A stretch of 64,000 nt of DNA from Cellulosimicrobium funkei (lineage in GTDB: Bacteria; Actinomycetota; Actinomycetes; Actinomycetales; Cellulomonadaceae). Position numbers and translations under genes: made by a program. The stretch is taken from NCBI RefSeq assembly GCF_001019615.1, contig NZ_JNBQ01000001.1:310001-374000 (forward strand). The letters are read 5' to 3'. A model generated the notes under the pieces. It saw nothing but the letters and a program-made list of their open reading frames with translations. It was not told the origin of the DNA and searched no databases. How positions within the stretch are numbered: the stretch's first letter is position 1; the number at the start of each line of letters is the position of its first letter. Shown here in pieces: positions 9,301 to 16,727 of this stretch.

Positions 9301-11077
9301 CGCGCGGGTCCTGGATCGACATGACGGCGGCGATGATCGCGACCTCGCGCGCGACGCCGAGCCTCGACCCCTCCCAGATCATGCGGGCGAGGCGCGGGTC
9401 CATGGGGAGCTGCGCGAGCACGCGCCCGACCTCGGTGAGGCGCGTGACGCCGTCGGACGCGGCGAGGGCGCCGAGCTCGGTGAGGAGCTGGACGCCGTCC
9501 CGGACGGCGCGCGTGTCCGGGGGCTCGACGAACGGGAAGCGCGCGACCTCGTCGGGGGTCTCGACGACGCCCACGGAGATCATCTGGAGCAGCACGGACG
9601 CGAGCGAGGTGCGCAGGATCTCGGGCTCGGTGAACTCGGGCCGGGAGACGAAGTCGTCCTCGGAGTAGAGCCGGATCGCGATGCCGTCGGCGACGCGGCC
9701 CGAGCGGCCGGAGCGCTGGTTGGCGCTCGCCTGCGACACGGGCTCGATCGGCAGGCGCTGGACCTTGGTCGCCTTGGAGTAGCGCGAGATGCGGGCGGTG
9801 CCCGGGTCGACGACGTAGTGGATGCCCGGAACGGTCAGCGAGGTCTCGGCGACGTTGGTCGCGAGCACGATGCGCCGCGACGAGTGCGCCTGGAACACGC
9901 GGTGCTGCTCGGCCGACGACAGCCGCGCGTACAGCGGCAGGATCTCGACGCGCTGCGGGTGCTTCGGGTCGGTGACGCGGTCCTTGAGGTGGCCGGTGAG
10001 CGCGTCGGCGGCGTCGTGGATCTCGCGTTCGCCCGAGAGGAACACGAGGATGTCGCCGTGCCCCTCACGCATGAGCTCGTCGCACGCGTCGACGATGCCG
10101 GTCACGAGGTCCTTCTCCTCGGCGCTCGCGCGCCCCTTCGCCTTCCCGGAGCCGGGGTCGACGTCGGGCGACAGCGGCCGGTACCGGATCTCCACCGGGT
10201 AGGTGCGGCCGGACACCTCGACCACGGGCGCGGCGTCGGGCAGCGCGTCGATCACGTAGTCCGGTGCGCCGCCCAGCGCGGCGAGGTGCGCGGGGGAGAA
10301 GTGCTGCGCGAAGCGCTCGGAGTCGATCGTCGCCGACGTGATGATGAGCTTGAGGTCGGGACGGCGCGGCAGGAGCCTCGCGAGGTAGCCGAGCAGGAAG
10401 TCGATGTTGAGGGACCGCTCGTGCGCCTCGTCGACGACGATCGTGTCGTACGCGAGGAGCTCGGGGTCGCGCTGGATCTGCGCGAGCAGGATGCCGTCGG
10501 TCATGACCTTGACGAGCGTGTCCTCGCTGGAGGTGTCGGTGAACCGCACCTGGTACCCGACGACGCCGCCCAGCTCCGTGCCGAGCTCCTCCGCGATGCG
10601 CTCGGCGACCGTGCGCGCGGCGATGCGGCGGGGCTGCGTGTGCCCGACCTGACCCTTGCGGCCACGGCCGAGCTCGAGCGCGATCTTGGGCAGCTGCGTC
10701 GTCTTGCCGGAGCCCGTCTCGCCCGCGACGATGACGACCTGGTGGTCCCGGATCGCGGCGGCGATGTCCGCGCGTCGGGCGCTGACGGGGAGCTGCTCGG
10801 GGTACGTGATGGGCGGGACCGTCACGGTCTCGCGTGCCTGTGCGGCCCGCTCGAGCTGCGCGCGGCTCACCTGCCGCGGGCCCGACGGCGTCCGCTCGCC
10901 TCGGCCGCGACGCGTCGCCGTCGTGCCGGTCGGGGTGCCCGACGCCGGGCGGTCACCCTGCCCGCGGCCGCGGCGGTTCCCGCGACGCCGGCGACCCTCG
11001 CGCGGGGTGCCCTCGGCGGCGCCGCCCTGCTGGGCAGGGCGCGCGTCAGGCTGGTTCGCTGCGGGCTCGGTACTCAC
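6362..11077 (-). CDS. hrpA: HrpA-family DEAH-box ATP-dependent RNA helicase
   Basis: About 1571 aa from GTG 11077 (an in-frame TTG at 11095 is also possible). Order of parts: a disordered Arg/Gly-rich N-terminus of about 90 residues; the DEAH core with Walker A GETGSGKTTQLPK, Walker B VVDEAHERSLN, SATIDSERF, TNVAETSLTVPGI and NQRSGRSGRV; then helicase-associated and DUF3418 C-terminal domains down to LLTPDGW. HrpA unwinds RNA and in Escherichia coli helps rescue stalled ribosomes. It is longer than E. coli HrpA (about 1300 aa) owing to two low-complexity Ser/Ala/Pro inserts, at about 8960-9060 and 7310-7600, which share a 24-nt repeat. It is a single gene flanked by convergent and divergent neighbours. 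Confidence 0.95.
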   Translation of the reverse strand: MSTEPAANQPDARPAQQGGAAEGTPREGRRRRGNRRGRGQGDRPASGTPTGTTATRRGRGERTPSGPRQVSRAQLERAAQARETVTVPPITYPEQLPVSARRADIAAAIRDHQVVIVAGETGSGKTTQLPKIALELGRGRKGQVGHTQPRRIAARTVAERIAEELGTELGGVVGYQVRFTDTSSEDTLVKVMTDGILLAQIQRDPELLAYDTIVVDEAHERSLNIDFLLGYLARLLPRRPDLKLIITSATIDSERFAQHFSPAHLAALGGAPDYVIDALPDAAPVVEVSGRTYPVEIRYRPLSPDVDPGSGKAKGRASAEEKDLVTGIVDACDELMREGHGDILVFLSGEREIHDAADALTGHLKDRVTDPKHPQRVEILPLYARLSSAEQHRVFQAHSSRRIVLATNVAETSLTVPGIHYVVDPGTARISRYSKATKVQRLPIEPVSQASANQRSGRSGRVADGIAIRLYSEDDFVSRPEFTEPEILRTSLASVLLQMISVGVVETPDEVARFPFVEPPDTRAVRDGVQLLTELGALAASDGVTRLTEVGRVLAQLPMDPRLARMIWEGSRLGVAREVAIIAAVMSIQDPRERPAEVRAQADQAHARFTDPHSDFLTYLNVWEYVREQQHELSSSAFRRLCKAEYLNFLRIREWQDVVAQLREMSKPLGIDMSYKPRARGAAGSPSTSGAAAADPTTAPDATPDTQAYKRAWDGDTIHKALLSGLLSQIGMQDTGDVKASSVAHLKGEARAKALRRAQKQARNEYTGARGARFAIFPGSPLSKKPPAWIMAGELVETSRLWARDVARIQPEWAEDLAGDLARRTYSEPHWSTKRGAAIATEKVLLYGVPIVADRKVLYAKVDPEAAREMFVRHALVQGEWTTHHRFFHDNRKLLEEAEELEARSRQRGLVVDDDVLFDFYDERVPDDVVSAAHFDRWWKTARRRDPDLLTFTLEQLVPDAEQIDTSQFPETWPQGELTLPLTYQFQPGTEADGVTVHVPISVLNRVVPDGFDWMVPGLLDELATATIRSLPKPVRVQLVPAPDVARDVVAWLREHTPTWEDMARAGDMAEPFHVAFTRAVRALRDVVIPDDAWGPEQEARLPAHLRMTFRVEDPRGRGGSVVLDESKDLLALQRRLAAHNQAAVRAAVKGAVGAALREAASGSVPGSGASVSGSGSAAEGASVLGLPSAPLVPHGAPARPATPFASDAPSTTSASGSPTLGSQAAGPDGERVATATDSPGRDAGRAAAAAADPTTSVLVTEQSGLTTWPASLIDGTLPSSVSTDLGGGVVVRGYPAVVEEQDAKGKPVVALRVLADANAQAREHARGVRRLLLSETALQTGRITSRWNGTQSLTMAASPYRNTDALVADLQLAAVIALTSSGSGQYGTQPDVASIRDAEAYAAARAFVRTHLEDQVHQVVGHVVAALTASRNLDAEIRASNSLALLNTLTDLRDQAAGLIHDGFVSQTPPRRLPHLTRYLRAASYRLEKAQANPNRDAELAWRVHDVEEAYQRARAAYAQGPADPVRAADLAEVRWLVEELRVSLFAQQLGTDGPVSEKRIRKLLTPDGW

Positions 11078-11183
11078 GACGGTCCATTCTCTCAACCCGT
11101 CGCAACTTCATTGCTCCGAGGGTGGGGCGACCCTGGTGGAGGGTGCTGTCGTTTTGCTAGCGTGGTGATCGGAGGTGGTCGAG

Positions 11184-11471
11184 GTGGCGACGCTGACGAT
11201 CCGAGGGCTCGACGACGACGTGCGCGAGCGGCTGCGAGCGCGTGCCGCAGAGCACGGCCGGTCGATGGAGGCGGAGATCCGCGCGATCCTCACGTCCGCG
11301 GTGACGGCACCGAGCGGGTTGGAACGCGGGCTCGGCACGTTCATCCACAGCTCGTTCGCCGACGCCGGGCTGACGGTCGAGCTCGACCTGCCCCCGCGCT
11401 CGGAGCACGGACGCGCCGTCGACTTCTCCGACGAGCCGGGCGGGTCGAACCGCGAGGTCGCGGACGCGTGA
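11184..11471 (+). CDS. FitA/VapB-like ribbon-helix-helix antitoxin
   Basis: 95 aa from GTG 11184, chosen because GGAGG (11171-11175) lies 8 nt upstream and the protein then begins with the family start MATLTIRGLDDDVRERLRAR; a GTG at 11175 overlaps that ribosome site. The N-terminal ribbon-helix-helix would bind the operator of its own promoter. The C-terminus is a long flexible tail that would block the toxin. The toxin GTG overlaps its stop codon (GTGA). TAGCGT just upstream (11158-11163) is a likely -10 box. Confidence 0.88.
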   Translation: MATLTIRGLDDDVRERLRARAAEHGRSMEAEIRAILTSAVTAPSGLERGLGTFIHSSFADAGLTVELDLPPRSEHGRAVDFSDEPGGSNREVADA

Positions 11472-11896
11472 TCGTCCTCGACACGAACGTCGTGTCCGAG
11501 GCGATTCGCCCGGTGCCCGAGGCGCGCGTGCTTCGCTGGCTCGACGCGCGGACTCCGGAGGCGCTGTGGATCACGGCGGTCACGGTCGGCGAGATCGTCC
11601 ACGGCGTGGCGCGGCTGCCCGACGGGCGGCGCCGAGACCGCCTCGCCGCGCTCATCGAGGAGCACGTCACCACGACGTTCGCGGGCCGCGTGCTCGCGTA
11701 CGACGCCGACGCCGCGCGCGTCGGGGGCACCCTCCTCGCGCTCCGCGAGCGAGCGGGGCGGCCGATGAGCATGGCCGACGCGCAGATCGCCGCGATCTGT
11801 CGCGTGCACGGCGCGACGCTCGCGACGCGCAACGTCCGCGACTTCGTCGGCACCGGCGTGGCCGTCGTCGACCCGTGGAGACCCGTGCCTTCCTGA
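11468..11896 (+). CDS. PIN-domain ribonuclease toxin, VapC/FitB type
   Basis: 142 aa. The start MIVLDTNVVSEAIRP carries the first catalytic Asp of PIN nucleases; ITAVTVGEIVHG gives the Glu, and MADAQIAAICRVHGATLATRNVRDF gives the C-terminal acidic residues. VapC toxins cut tRNA or rRNA and are neutralised by the paired antitoxin, encoded directly upstream with a 4-nt overlap. All catalytic acids are in place, so it should be active. The FitB-like subgroup is suggested by the VVSE and HGVARLP segments. Confidence 0.9.
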   Translation: MIVLDTNVVSEAIRPVPEARVLRWLDARTPEALWITAVTVGEIVHGVARLPDGRRRDRLAALIEEHVTTTFAGRVLAYDADAARVGGTLLALRERAGRPMSMADAQIAAICRVHGATLATRNVRDFVGTGVAVVDPWRPVPS

Positions 11897-11921
11897 CCCG
11901 GCACGCTCCTGACCTGCACGC

Positions 11922-12485
11922 TCAGCCGAGCGCGCGGCGCATCACGACCCGCGGCACGCCGCCGCTCACGCCGGTGGTCGGGGCCGCACGCACGAACCCG
12001 GCCTGCTCGAACAGCGTTACCGTGCCGACGTACCCGGAGATCACGTCGACACGCTCGCCGCCCGCGTCGACGGGGTAGCCCTCGACCGCGGGTGCGCCGT
12101 GCGCGGCGGCGTGCTCGACGGCGCCGGCGAGGAGGTCGTGCATGAGCCCGCGACGCCGGTACCCGGCCCGGACGACGAAGCACACCGCGCTCCACGCGTC
12201 GAGGTCGTCGACGAACGGGATGGTCCGGGCGTTCATCAGCCGCCGGTAGGTGCTGCGCGGCGCCACCGAGCACCAGCCCGCGACCTCACCGTCGACGTAC
12301 GCGAGCACGCCCGGCCCGGGGTCGGTCGTGCACAGGTCGGCCATGAACCCGGGGCGATCCTCGGCGCTGACGCGGCTGTCGCGGTAGGACATGCACCAGC
12401 ACCCGCGCACCCCGGCCTTCCGCGGCCCGACCACGGCGGCGAAGTCGTCGTAGCGCCCGACGGCGGAGCGCACCTCCACGTCCAT
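11922..12485 (-). CDS. GNAT-family N-acetyltransferase
   Basis: 187 aa starting at ATG 12485 (MDVEVRSAVGRYDDFAAVVG). An upstream in-frame start exists but runs through a dispersed palindrome. TAGCGT at 12493-12498 (minus strand) with 7 nt before the ATG fixes the start as leaderless. The acetyl-CoA loop is seen as CFVVRAGYRRRGLMHDLL. The N-terminal GCWCM motif and GYPVD segment are shared with a poorly studied GNAT branch. The substrate is unknown. Confidence 0.85.
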   Translation of the reverse strand: MDVEVRSAVGRYDDFAAVVGPRKAGVRGCWCMSYRDSRVSAEDRPGFMADLCTTDPGPGVLAYVDGEVAGWCSVAPRSTYRRLMNARTIPFVDDLDAWSAVCFVVRAGYRRRGLMHDLLAGAVEHAAAHGAPAVEGYPVDAGGERVDVISGYVGTVTLFEQAGFVRAAPTTGVSGGVPRVVMRRALG

Positions 12486-12572
12486 CCCGCCCACGCTAGG
12501 CGCGCCCGCCCACGCGGGCGAGCGCCGTCGTCGGGCCGGCGTCGGGGAAGCGGCGCCCAGAACGACCCCACC

Positions 12573-12639
12573 CGCCGTCGAGCACGACCTGAAGGACGGA
12601 AAGCGATGGATAACGACCCCCATGTCGTGTTCGACGGCG
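12573..12639. repeat. GAGCACGAC-type palindrome, copy 2 (chimeric)
   Basis: The outer 16-nt arms CGCCGTCGAGCACGAC (12573-12588) and GTCGTGTTCGACGGCG (12624-12639) pair with one mismatch. The inner left half (CTGAAGGACGGAAAGCG) equals that of copy 1 at 2.6 kb. The inner right half (GATAACGACCCCCATGTCGTG) matches copies at 30.9 and 58.9 kb, so the interior no longer pairs. It lies between the WYL regulator 3' end and the GNAT start, both on minus. Confidence 0.8.
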
Positions 12640-12663
12640 GGCAGAGGCGTTCTCGGGGCGGGG

Positions 12664-13614
12664 TCAGGCGGGGGTCGCGCGGGCGTAGCGGGTTGCCAGG
12701 GTGCGGACGTGGTCGACGAGAGCCTGCGGCTCCGTCACGTGGAAGTCGAGGCCGAGCATGCCGACCCACACCGCGACGACCTCGACGCTGTCGCCGCCGG
12801 TGACGAGGACGCAACGGTCGTCGTCGAGCGGCTCGACCGTGCCGACCGTCGGGTTGATGCGCCGCAGCACCTCCGCGGCGGGCGCGGCGACGACGATCCG
12901 GGCGTGGACGGCCCACCCGGTGCGCGCGACCTCGCGCACGACGAACTCGGTCATGTCCCCGGGGAAGTCCACCGGCACGAACCGGCGCCCGCCCGGCACG
13001 CGCAGCACGAGCCAGTCGACACGGTAGGGACCCCACGCGCCGGTCGTCGGGTCGCGCGCGACGAGGAACCAGCGGCGCTGCCACGCGACGAGGCGGTACG
13101 GCTCCAGCTCGAGCGGCTCGTCGCGGTAGAAGCAGCGCAGACCCTGGTGGTCGCGCACGGCGTCGGCGAGGGCGGTCAGCGTGTCCGGGTCGACGACCGG
13201 GTCCTCGACGTTCGAGTCGGTGTTGGCCGGCCCGGCGGCGCTCGCGGACCGCAGCGCGACGAGGCGGCGGCGCAGCCGGTCGGGCATGACCTGCTCGAGC
13301 TTGGCGAGCGCCGACGCCCCGGCCTCCTCGAACCCCGCCGTGCCGGTCGCGGCCCGCAGCCCGACGGCGACCGCGACGGCCTCGGCGTCGTCGAGCAGGA
13401 GCGGGGGCAGCCGCGCGCCCGCCCCCAGCCGGTACCGGCCGCCCGGTCCGCGCACGGCGTCGACGGGGTAGCCGAGCTCGCGCAGGCGCGCGACGTCGTT
13501 GCGGACGGTGCGGTCGGTGACGTCGAGGCGCGCGGCGAGCTCGGCGCCCGACCAGTCGGGGCGCGACTGGAGCAGCCCGAGCAGGGCGAGCATGCGGGCC
13601 GAGGTGGAGGCCAC
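12664..13614 (-). CDS. WYL-domain transcriptional regulator (HTH_11 + WYL)
   Basis: 316 aa from GTG 13614, which has GGAGGG 6 nt upstream; longer in-frame starts lack such a site. The N-terminal winged helix reads RMLALLGLLQSRPDWSGAELAARLDVTDRTVRNDVARLRELGYPV. The WYL sensor domain follows, with GLRCFYRDEPLELEPYRLVAWQRRWFLVARD and VPGGRRFVPVDFPGD. Family members usually act as local repressors or activators, often answering single-stranded nucleic acid or a small ligand. It is divergent from the epoxide hydrolase gene, which is its likely target. Confidence 0.9.
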   Translation of the reverse strand: MASTSARMLALLGLLQSRPDWSGAELAARLDVTDRTVRNDVARLRELGYPVDAVRGPGGRYRLGAGARLPPLLLDDAEAVAVAVGLRAATGTAGFEEAGASALAKLEQVMPDRLRRRLVALRSASAAGPANTDSNVEDPVVDPDTLTALADAVRDHQGLRCFYRDEPLELEPYRLVAWQRRWFLVARDPTTGAWGPYRVDWLVLRVPGGRRFVPVDFPGDMTEFVVREVARTGWAVHARIVVAAPAAEVLRRINPTVGTVEPLDDDRCVLVTGGDSVEVVAVWVGMLGLDFHVTEPQALVDHVRTLATRYARATPA

Positions 13615-13635
13615 GAGGTCCCTCCGAGAGATCGC

Positions 13636-13676
13636 CGGAAGTAAGCCGGAGCTGGGCCAGAATAACGGAAGAAAGC
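13636..13676. promoter_or_regulatory. Direct repeats between the WYL regulator and the epoxide hydrolase
   Basis: Two direct repeats, CGGAAGTAAGC (13636-13646) and CGGAAGAAAGC (13666-13676), begin exactly 30 bp apart, about three helical turns. They lie in a locally AT-richer divergent intergenic region of 130 bp. The phasing suggests a cooperative binding site for the WYL regulator encoded to the left. This is an inference from position and repetition. Confidence 0.45.
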
Positions 13677-13744
13677 GTTCCTGAACCCTGCGTAACGTCG
13701 GTATCAGAGCAGGGCACGAGGCCCGCTCCGACCGAGGAGGCATC

Positions 13745-14872
13745 ATGAGCAGCACGACCCTCGAGCACCGCCCGTTCTCCGTGGCCGTCCCGCAGGCCGA
13801 CCTGGACGACCTGCGCGAGCGCCTCGAGCGGACCCGCTTCGCGCCGGCTGCGCCCGGCGACTCCTGGGACTACGGCACGCCCGCGTCCTACCTGCGCGAC
13901 ATGGTCGGGCGCTGGACGGCGTTCGACTGGCGCGCCGTCGAGGACCGGGTGAACGCCTACCCGGGCTTCCGCACGGAGATCGACGGCCAGCCGATCCACT
14001 ACCTGCACGTGCGCTCGCAGCACGAGGACGCGACGCCGCTGCTGCTCGCGCACAGCTACCCGGGCTCGATCCTCGACTTCCTCGACATGATCGACCCGCT
14101 CGTCGACCCCGTCGCGCACGGCGGCCGGCCCGAGGACGCGTTCCACCTCGTGATCCCGTCCATGCCGGGCTTCGGGTTCTCCACGCCCGTCGTCGGGGAC
14201 ACGGACTGGACCATGGCGCGTGTCGCCCGTGCCTACGACGTGCTCATGCGTGACCTCGGCTACGCGTCCTACGGGATTCACGGGAGCGACGGCGGCGCGA
14301 TGGTCTCGCGCGAGCTCGCGATCCTCGACCCCGAGGGCTTCCTCGGCGCCCACGTGCTCCAGCTCTTCTCCTTCCCGTCCGGCGCGCCGGGCGAGATGGA
14401 CGGCTTCGGGGAGAAGGAGTTCGCGGCGCTCGGCCACCTCCAGTGGTTCCAGTCCGTGGGCGCCTACAACACGATGAACGCCTCCCGGCCGCAGACCGTG
14501 GCCGCCGGCCTCGCCGACTCACCGGTCGCCGTGCTGGCGTACCACGAGCTGTTCGAGAGCTTCGGCAACGGGACGAGCCTCGTGAGCGCCGACCAGGTGC
14601 TCGCGCAGGCGACGCTCTACTGGCTGACCAACTCCTACGCGACCGCCGCGCGCTACCACTACGCGGAGCAGCGCTCCGGTGCCGAGCCGGTCGTGAGCCA
14701 GGGCCGGATCGGCGTCGCCGTGTTCAAGGACGACTTCCAGACGATCCGGGCGTTCGCGGAGCGCGACAACGCCCGGATCGAGCACTGGTCCGAGCACCCG
14801 CGCGGCGGCCACTACGCGTCGCTCGAGGTCCCGCTCGACGTCGTCGCCGACCTCCGGGTGTTCTTCGCCTGA
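13745..14872 (+). CDS. Epoxide hydrolase (alpha/beta hydrolase with EHN domain)
   Basis: 375 aa, ATG 13745, with GAGGAGG a few bases upstream. The N-terminal epoxide hydrolase domain (PFSVAVPQADLDDLRERLERTR, SYLRDMVGRWTAFDWRAVEDRVN) is followed by the alpha/beta fold. Motifs: the oxyanion stretch HSYPGS, the nucleophile elbow HGSDGGAMVS with Asp as nucleophile, and the late catalytic His in HPRGGHYASLE. These enzymes open epoxides to diols through a covalent Asp ester. Fold and family are clear. A detoxification role and control by the divergent WYL regulator are inferred. Confidence 0.9.
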   Translation: MSSTTLEHRPFSVAVPQADLDDLRERLERTRFAPAAPGDSWDYGTPASYLRDMVGRWTAFDWRAVEDRVNAYPGFRTEIDGQPIHYLHVRSQHEDATPLLLAHSYPGSILDFLDMIDPLVDPVAHGGRPEDAFHLVIPSMPGFGFSTPVVGDTDWTMARVARAYDVLMRDLGYASYGIHGSDGGAMVSRELAILDPEGFLGAHVLQLFSFPSGAPGEMDGFGEKEFAALGHLQWFQSVGAYNTMNASRPQTVAAGLADSPVAVLAYHELFESFGNGTSLVSADQVLAQATLYWLTNSYATAARYHYAEQRSGAEPVVSQGRIGVAVFKDDFQTIRAFAERDNARIEHWSEHPRGGHYASLEVPLDVVADLRVFFA

Positions 14873-14910
14873 CACCCGCGATCAGCGAGGACGGGTGACG
14901 CGCCCTCGAC

Positions 14911-14957
14911 CACGACGTCGCTGTCGTCATCGGCCGGATGACGACAGCGACGTCGTG
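14911..14957. repeat. GAGCACGAC-type palindrome, copy 3
   Basis: Two perfect 20-nt inverted arms (14911-14930 and 14938-14957) face each other across a 7-nt loop CGGCCGG. The arm sequence CACGACGTCGCTGTCGTCAT differs inside from the other copies, but the outer CACGAC / GTCGTGCTC ends are shared. It sits between the epoxide hydrolase stop and the flavoprotein gene, both on plus, where it would work well as a terminator. An ATG inside the right arm (14938) is a poor start for the next gene. Confidence 0.8.
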
Positions 14958-14976
14958 CTCGGCGCAGAATGGGGCG

Positions 14977-15888
14977 GTGCTCGACCGACCCGTGACCCGC
15001 CTCGACCTCGTCCCGCGCCGCGTCCGCGTGCACCGCGTCCAGGAGACGTCCGGCGCGCTGCGACGCATCACGTTCCGCGACGCCGCCCCGGTCGTGCACG
15101 ACGACCGGCGTGCGGCCGGGCCGGGTGCCGACGGCTCGCGCGGGGCCTCGCTCGCGGCACTGCACGCCCCGGGCCCGGACGACCACGTCAAGGTCTTCCT
15201 GCCCGACCCGACGACCGGCGTCCTGCACGCCCCGACGCTCACGACCGACGGCGCGCTCCAGCGCCCGACGGGCGTGGTCTCCATCTCGCGCGAGCTGACG
15301 GTCCGGGCGACGCGGGTCGTCGACGGGGTCGCGGAGGTCGACGTCGACTGGGTGCTGCACGGCGGCGGCGACCCGGGCGCGCCGCCCACCGGCGAGGGCG
15401 GACCCGCGTCCGCCTGGGCGGCCCGAGCCCAGGTCGGCGACGAGGTCGTGCTCGCAGGCCCGACGACGAGCCGCGCCGTGCCGGACGGCGTCGCGCGGTT
15501 GCTGCTCGTCGGGGACGAGGCCGGGCTGCCCGCGCTCGCGCGGTGGGTCGACGCCGTCGGGGCGGACGTGCCGGTGACGGCGATCGTCGAGATCGGCGAC
15601 GACGTGGACGAGGCCTTCGTCGAGGACGAGCTCGGCCGCGCGACGGTCGAGATCCTCTACCGCACCGACGGTCCCGGCCAGCTCGCGGAGGCGGTCCGCT
15701 CGCTCGGCCCCCTCGGCGACGGCGAGTACGTGTTCGGTGCCGGCGAGGCGACCGACCTCGCGCAGGTGCGCCGCGACCTGCGGCGGGGCGGCGCGCGTCC
15801 CGACCAGCTCGCCCTCCACGGCTACTGGCGCCGCGGCGTGGTCAACCTCGACCCCGACGCACCTCTGGACCCGACCGAGCCCGATTGA
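14977..15888 (+). CDS. Siderophore-interacting FAD-binding protein (ViuB/SIP family)
   Basis: About 303 aa from GTG 14977 (VLDRPVTRLDLVPRRVRV). An in-frame ATG at 14938 lies inside a palindrome and is less likely. The FAD-binding part carries DDHVKVFLPDP and VVSISRELTVR. The NAD(P)-binding part (SIP domain) carries LLLVGDEAGLPALARWVD, DGEYVFGAGEATDLAQVRRDL and the ending ALHGYWRRGVVNLD. SIP proteins reduce ferric siderophores to free iron in the cytoplasm. No siderophore transport genes are adjacent. Confidence 0.88.
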   Translation: MLDRPVTRLDLVPRRVRVHRVQETSGALRRITFRDAAPVVHDDRRAAGPGADGSRGASLAALHAPGPDDHVKVFLPDPTTGVLHAPTLTTDGALQRPTGVVSISRELTVRATRVVDGVAEVDVDWVLHGGGDPGAPPTGEGGPASAWAARAQVGDEVVLAGPTTSRAVPDGVARLLLVGDEAGLPALARWVDAVGADVPVTAIVEIGDDVDEAFVEDELGRATVEILYRTDGPGQLAEAVRSLGPLGDGEYVFGAGEATDLAQVRRDLRRGGARPDQLALHGYWRRGVVNLDPDAPLDPTEPD

Positions 15889-15923
15889 GCGTCGGACCGG
15901 CGCGCTCCACCCGGGTTCCCGGG

Positions 15924-16316
15924 TCAGTCGTCGTGGAGCACGTCCACGGCGAGCCCACGCCCGGCGACGGCGAGCCGCGCGTCGTTCGTCCACAGGGCCG
16001 TGCACCCGTGCACCTGCGCAGCGGCGAGGTGGAGTGCGTCGGGCGTACGGAGCGACGAGGCTGCGCGGAGACGCGCGGCACGCTCGAAGACGGTCGCGTC
16101 GAGCGGCACCTCGGCGAACAGCCGGAGTGCCGCGCGGTACCGGTCCTCGAGCTCGACGTCCCCGGACCGGAGCGGCCCGACGAGGCACTCGAGCCGGACG
16201 AGCGGGCTGATCGCGAACTCCTCCTCGCCGTGCCTGGCGAGCAGCCCGCGCACGTGCGCCCCGCGCTCCGCGTCCTCGACCAGGTAGATCACGAGGCACG
16301 TGTCGAGATAGATCAC
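15924..16316 (-). CDS. PIN-domain ribonuclease toxin, VapC type
   Basis: 130 aa, starting at a GTG that overlaps the antitoxin stop (VIYLDTCLVIYLVEDAER). PIN acidic residues: Asp5 in LDTC, the Glu in SPLVRLECLVGPL, and Asp residues in LRTPDALHLAAAQVHGCTALWTNDARL. As in other VapC toxins, cleavage of structured RNA is expected. It belongs to a different PIN subgroup from the toxin at 11.5 kb and is paired with a different antitoxin fold. Confidence 0.9.
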   Translation of the reverse strand: MIYLDTCLVIYLVEDAERGAHVRGLLARHGEEEFAISPLVRLECLVGPLRSGDVELEDRYRAALRLFAEVPLDATVFERAARLRAASSLRTPDALHLAAAQVHGCTALWTNDARLAVAGRGLAVDVLHDD

Positions 16317-16567
16317 TCCCAGCCCTCGCGCTCGGCTTCGATGGCGGCGTCGACCTGCTCCGCGGGCCTGGGCGAACGCGTCGCGTGCGGGTGGTCGTCC
16401 AGCCACTCGACGATCGCCGCGCCTGTCCCGTGCGCGAGGTCGGCGCTCACCGGCACGAGCCGGACCAGCGGTACACCGCGGCGGGCGATGACCACGTCCT
16501 CGCCCGCCGCGGCACGGTTGACGAGCTGAGAGAGGTTGTTCTTGGCTTCGAGCACATTGACCTGCAC
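16313..16567 (-). CDS. Phd/YefM-type antitoxin
   Basis: 84 aa from GTG 16567, with GAGGAGG about 5 nt upstream on the minus strand. The N-terminal Phd/YefM fold is recognisable: MQVNVLEAKNNLSQLVNRAA, then GEDVVIARRGVPLVRLVPV. The C-terminal half is acidic and probably disordered until bound to the toxin. It overlaps the toxin start by 4 nt, so both come from one mRNA, presumably repressed by the pair itself. Confidence 0.9.
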   Translation of the reverse strand: MQVNVLEAKNNLSQLVNRAAAGEDVVIARRGVPLVRLVPVSADLAHGTGAAIVEWLDDHPHATRSPRPAEQVDAAIEAEREGWE

Positions 16568-16727
16568 GGCGCCTCCTCGGTGTTCCGACGACGTGATGGC
16601 CAGGATACCTGGCCAGGTCTGTCGGGCGGAACCCCGTGGAGGAGATCTGTCCGGGCGCGTGCCACCGGCCGTCTGCCGGAGGCGTAAACCGGCTGCGGGC
16701 GACCTCGCACCGGGGGAGAGTAAGGCC

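Noticed and set aside
7658-11896. A plus-strand open frame of over 1400 codons across the helicase gene
   Set aside because: It is the GC-rich shadow of HrpA on the opposite strand with no domain; only its last part (from 11468) is a real gene, the PIN toxin.
14938-14976. ATG 14938 as start of the siderophore-interacting protein
   Set aside because: It lies within the right arm of a dispersed palindrome and adds non-conserved residues; GTG 14977 begins the recognisable domain.
15905-15925. Short CCCGGG inverted repeat after the flavoprotein gene
   Set aside because: The arms are only about 8 nt and lack the CCGAACCCGGG outer sequence, so it is not counted as a third copy of that family; a weak terminator is possible.
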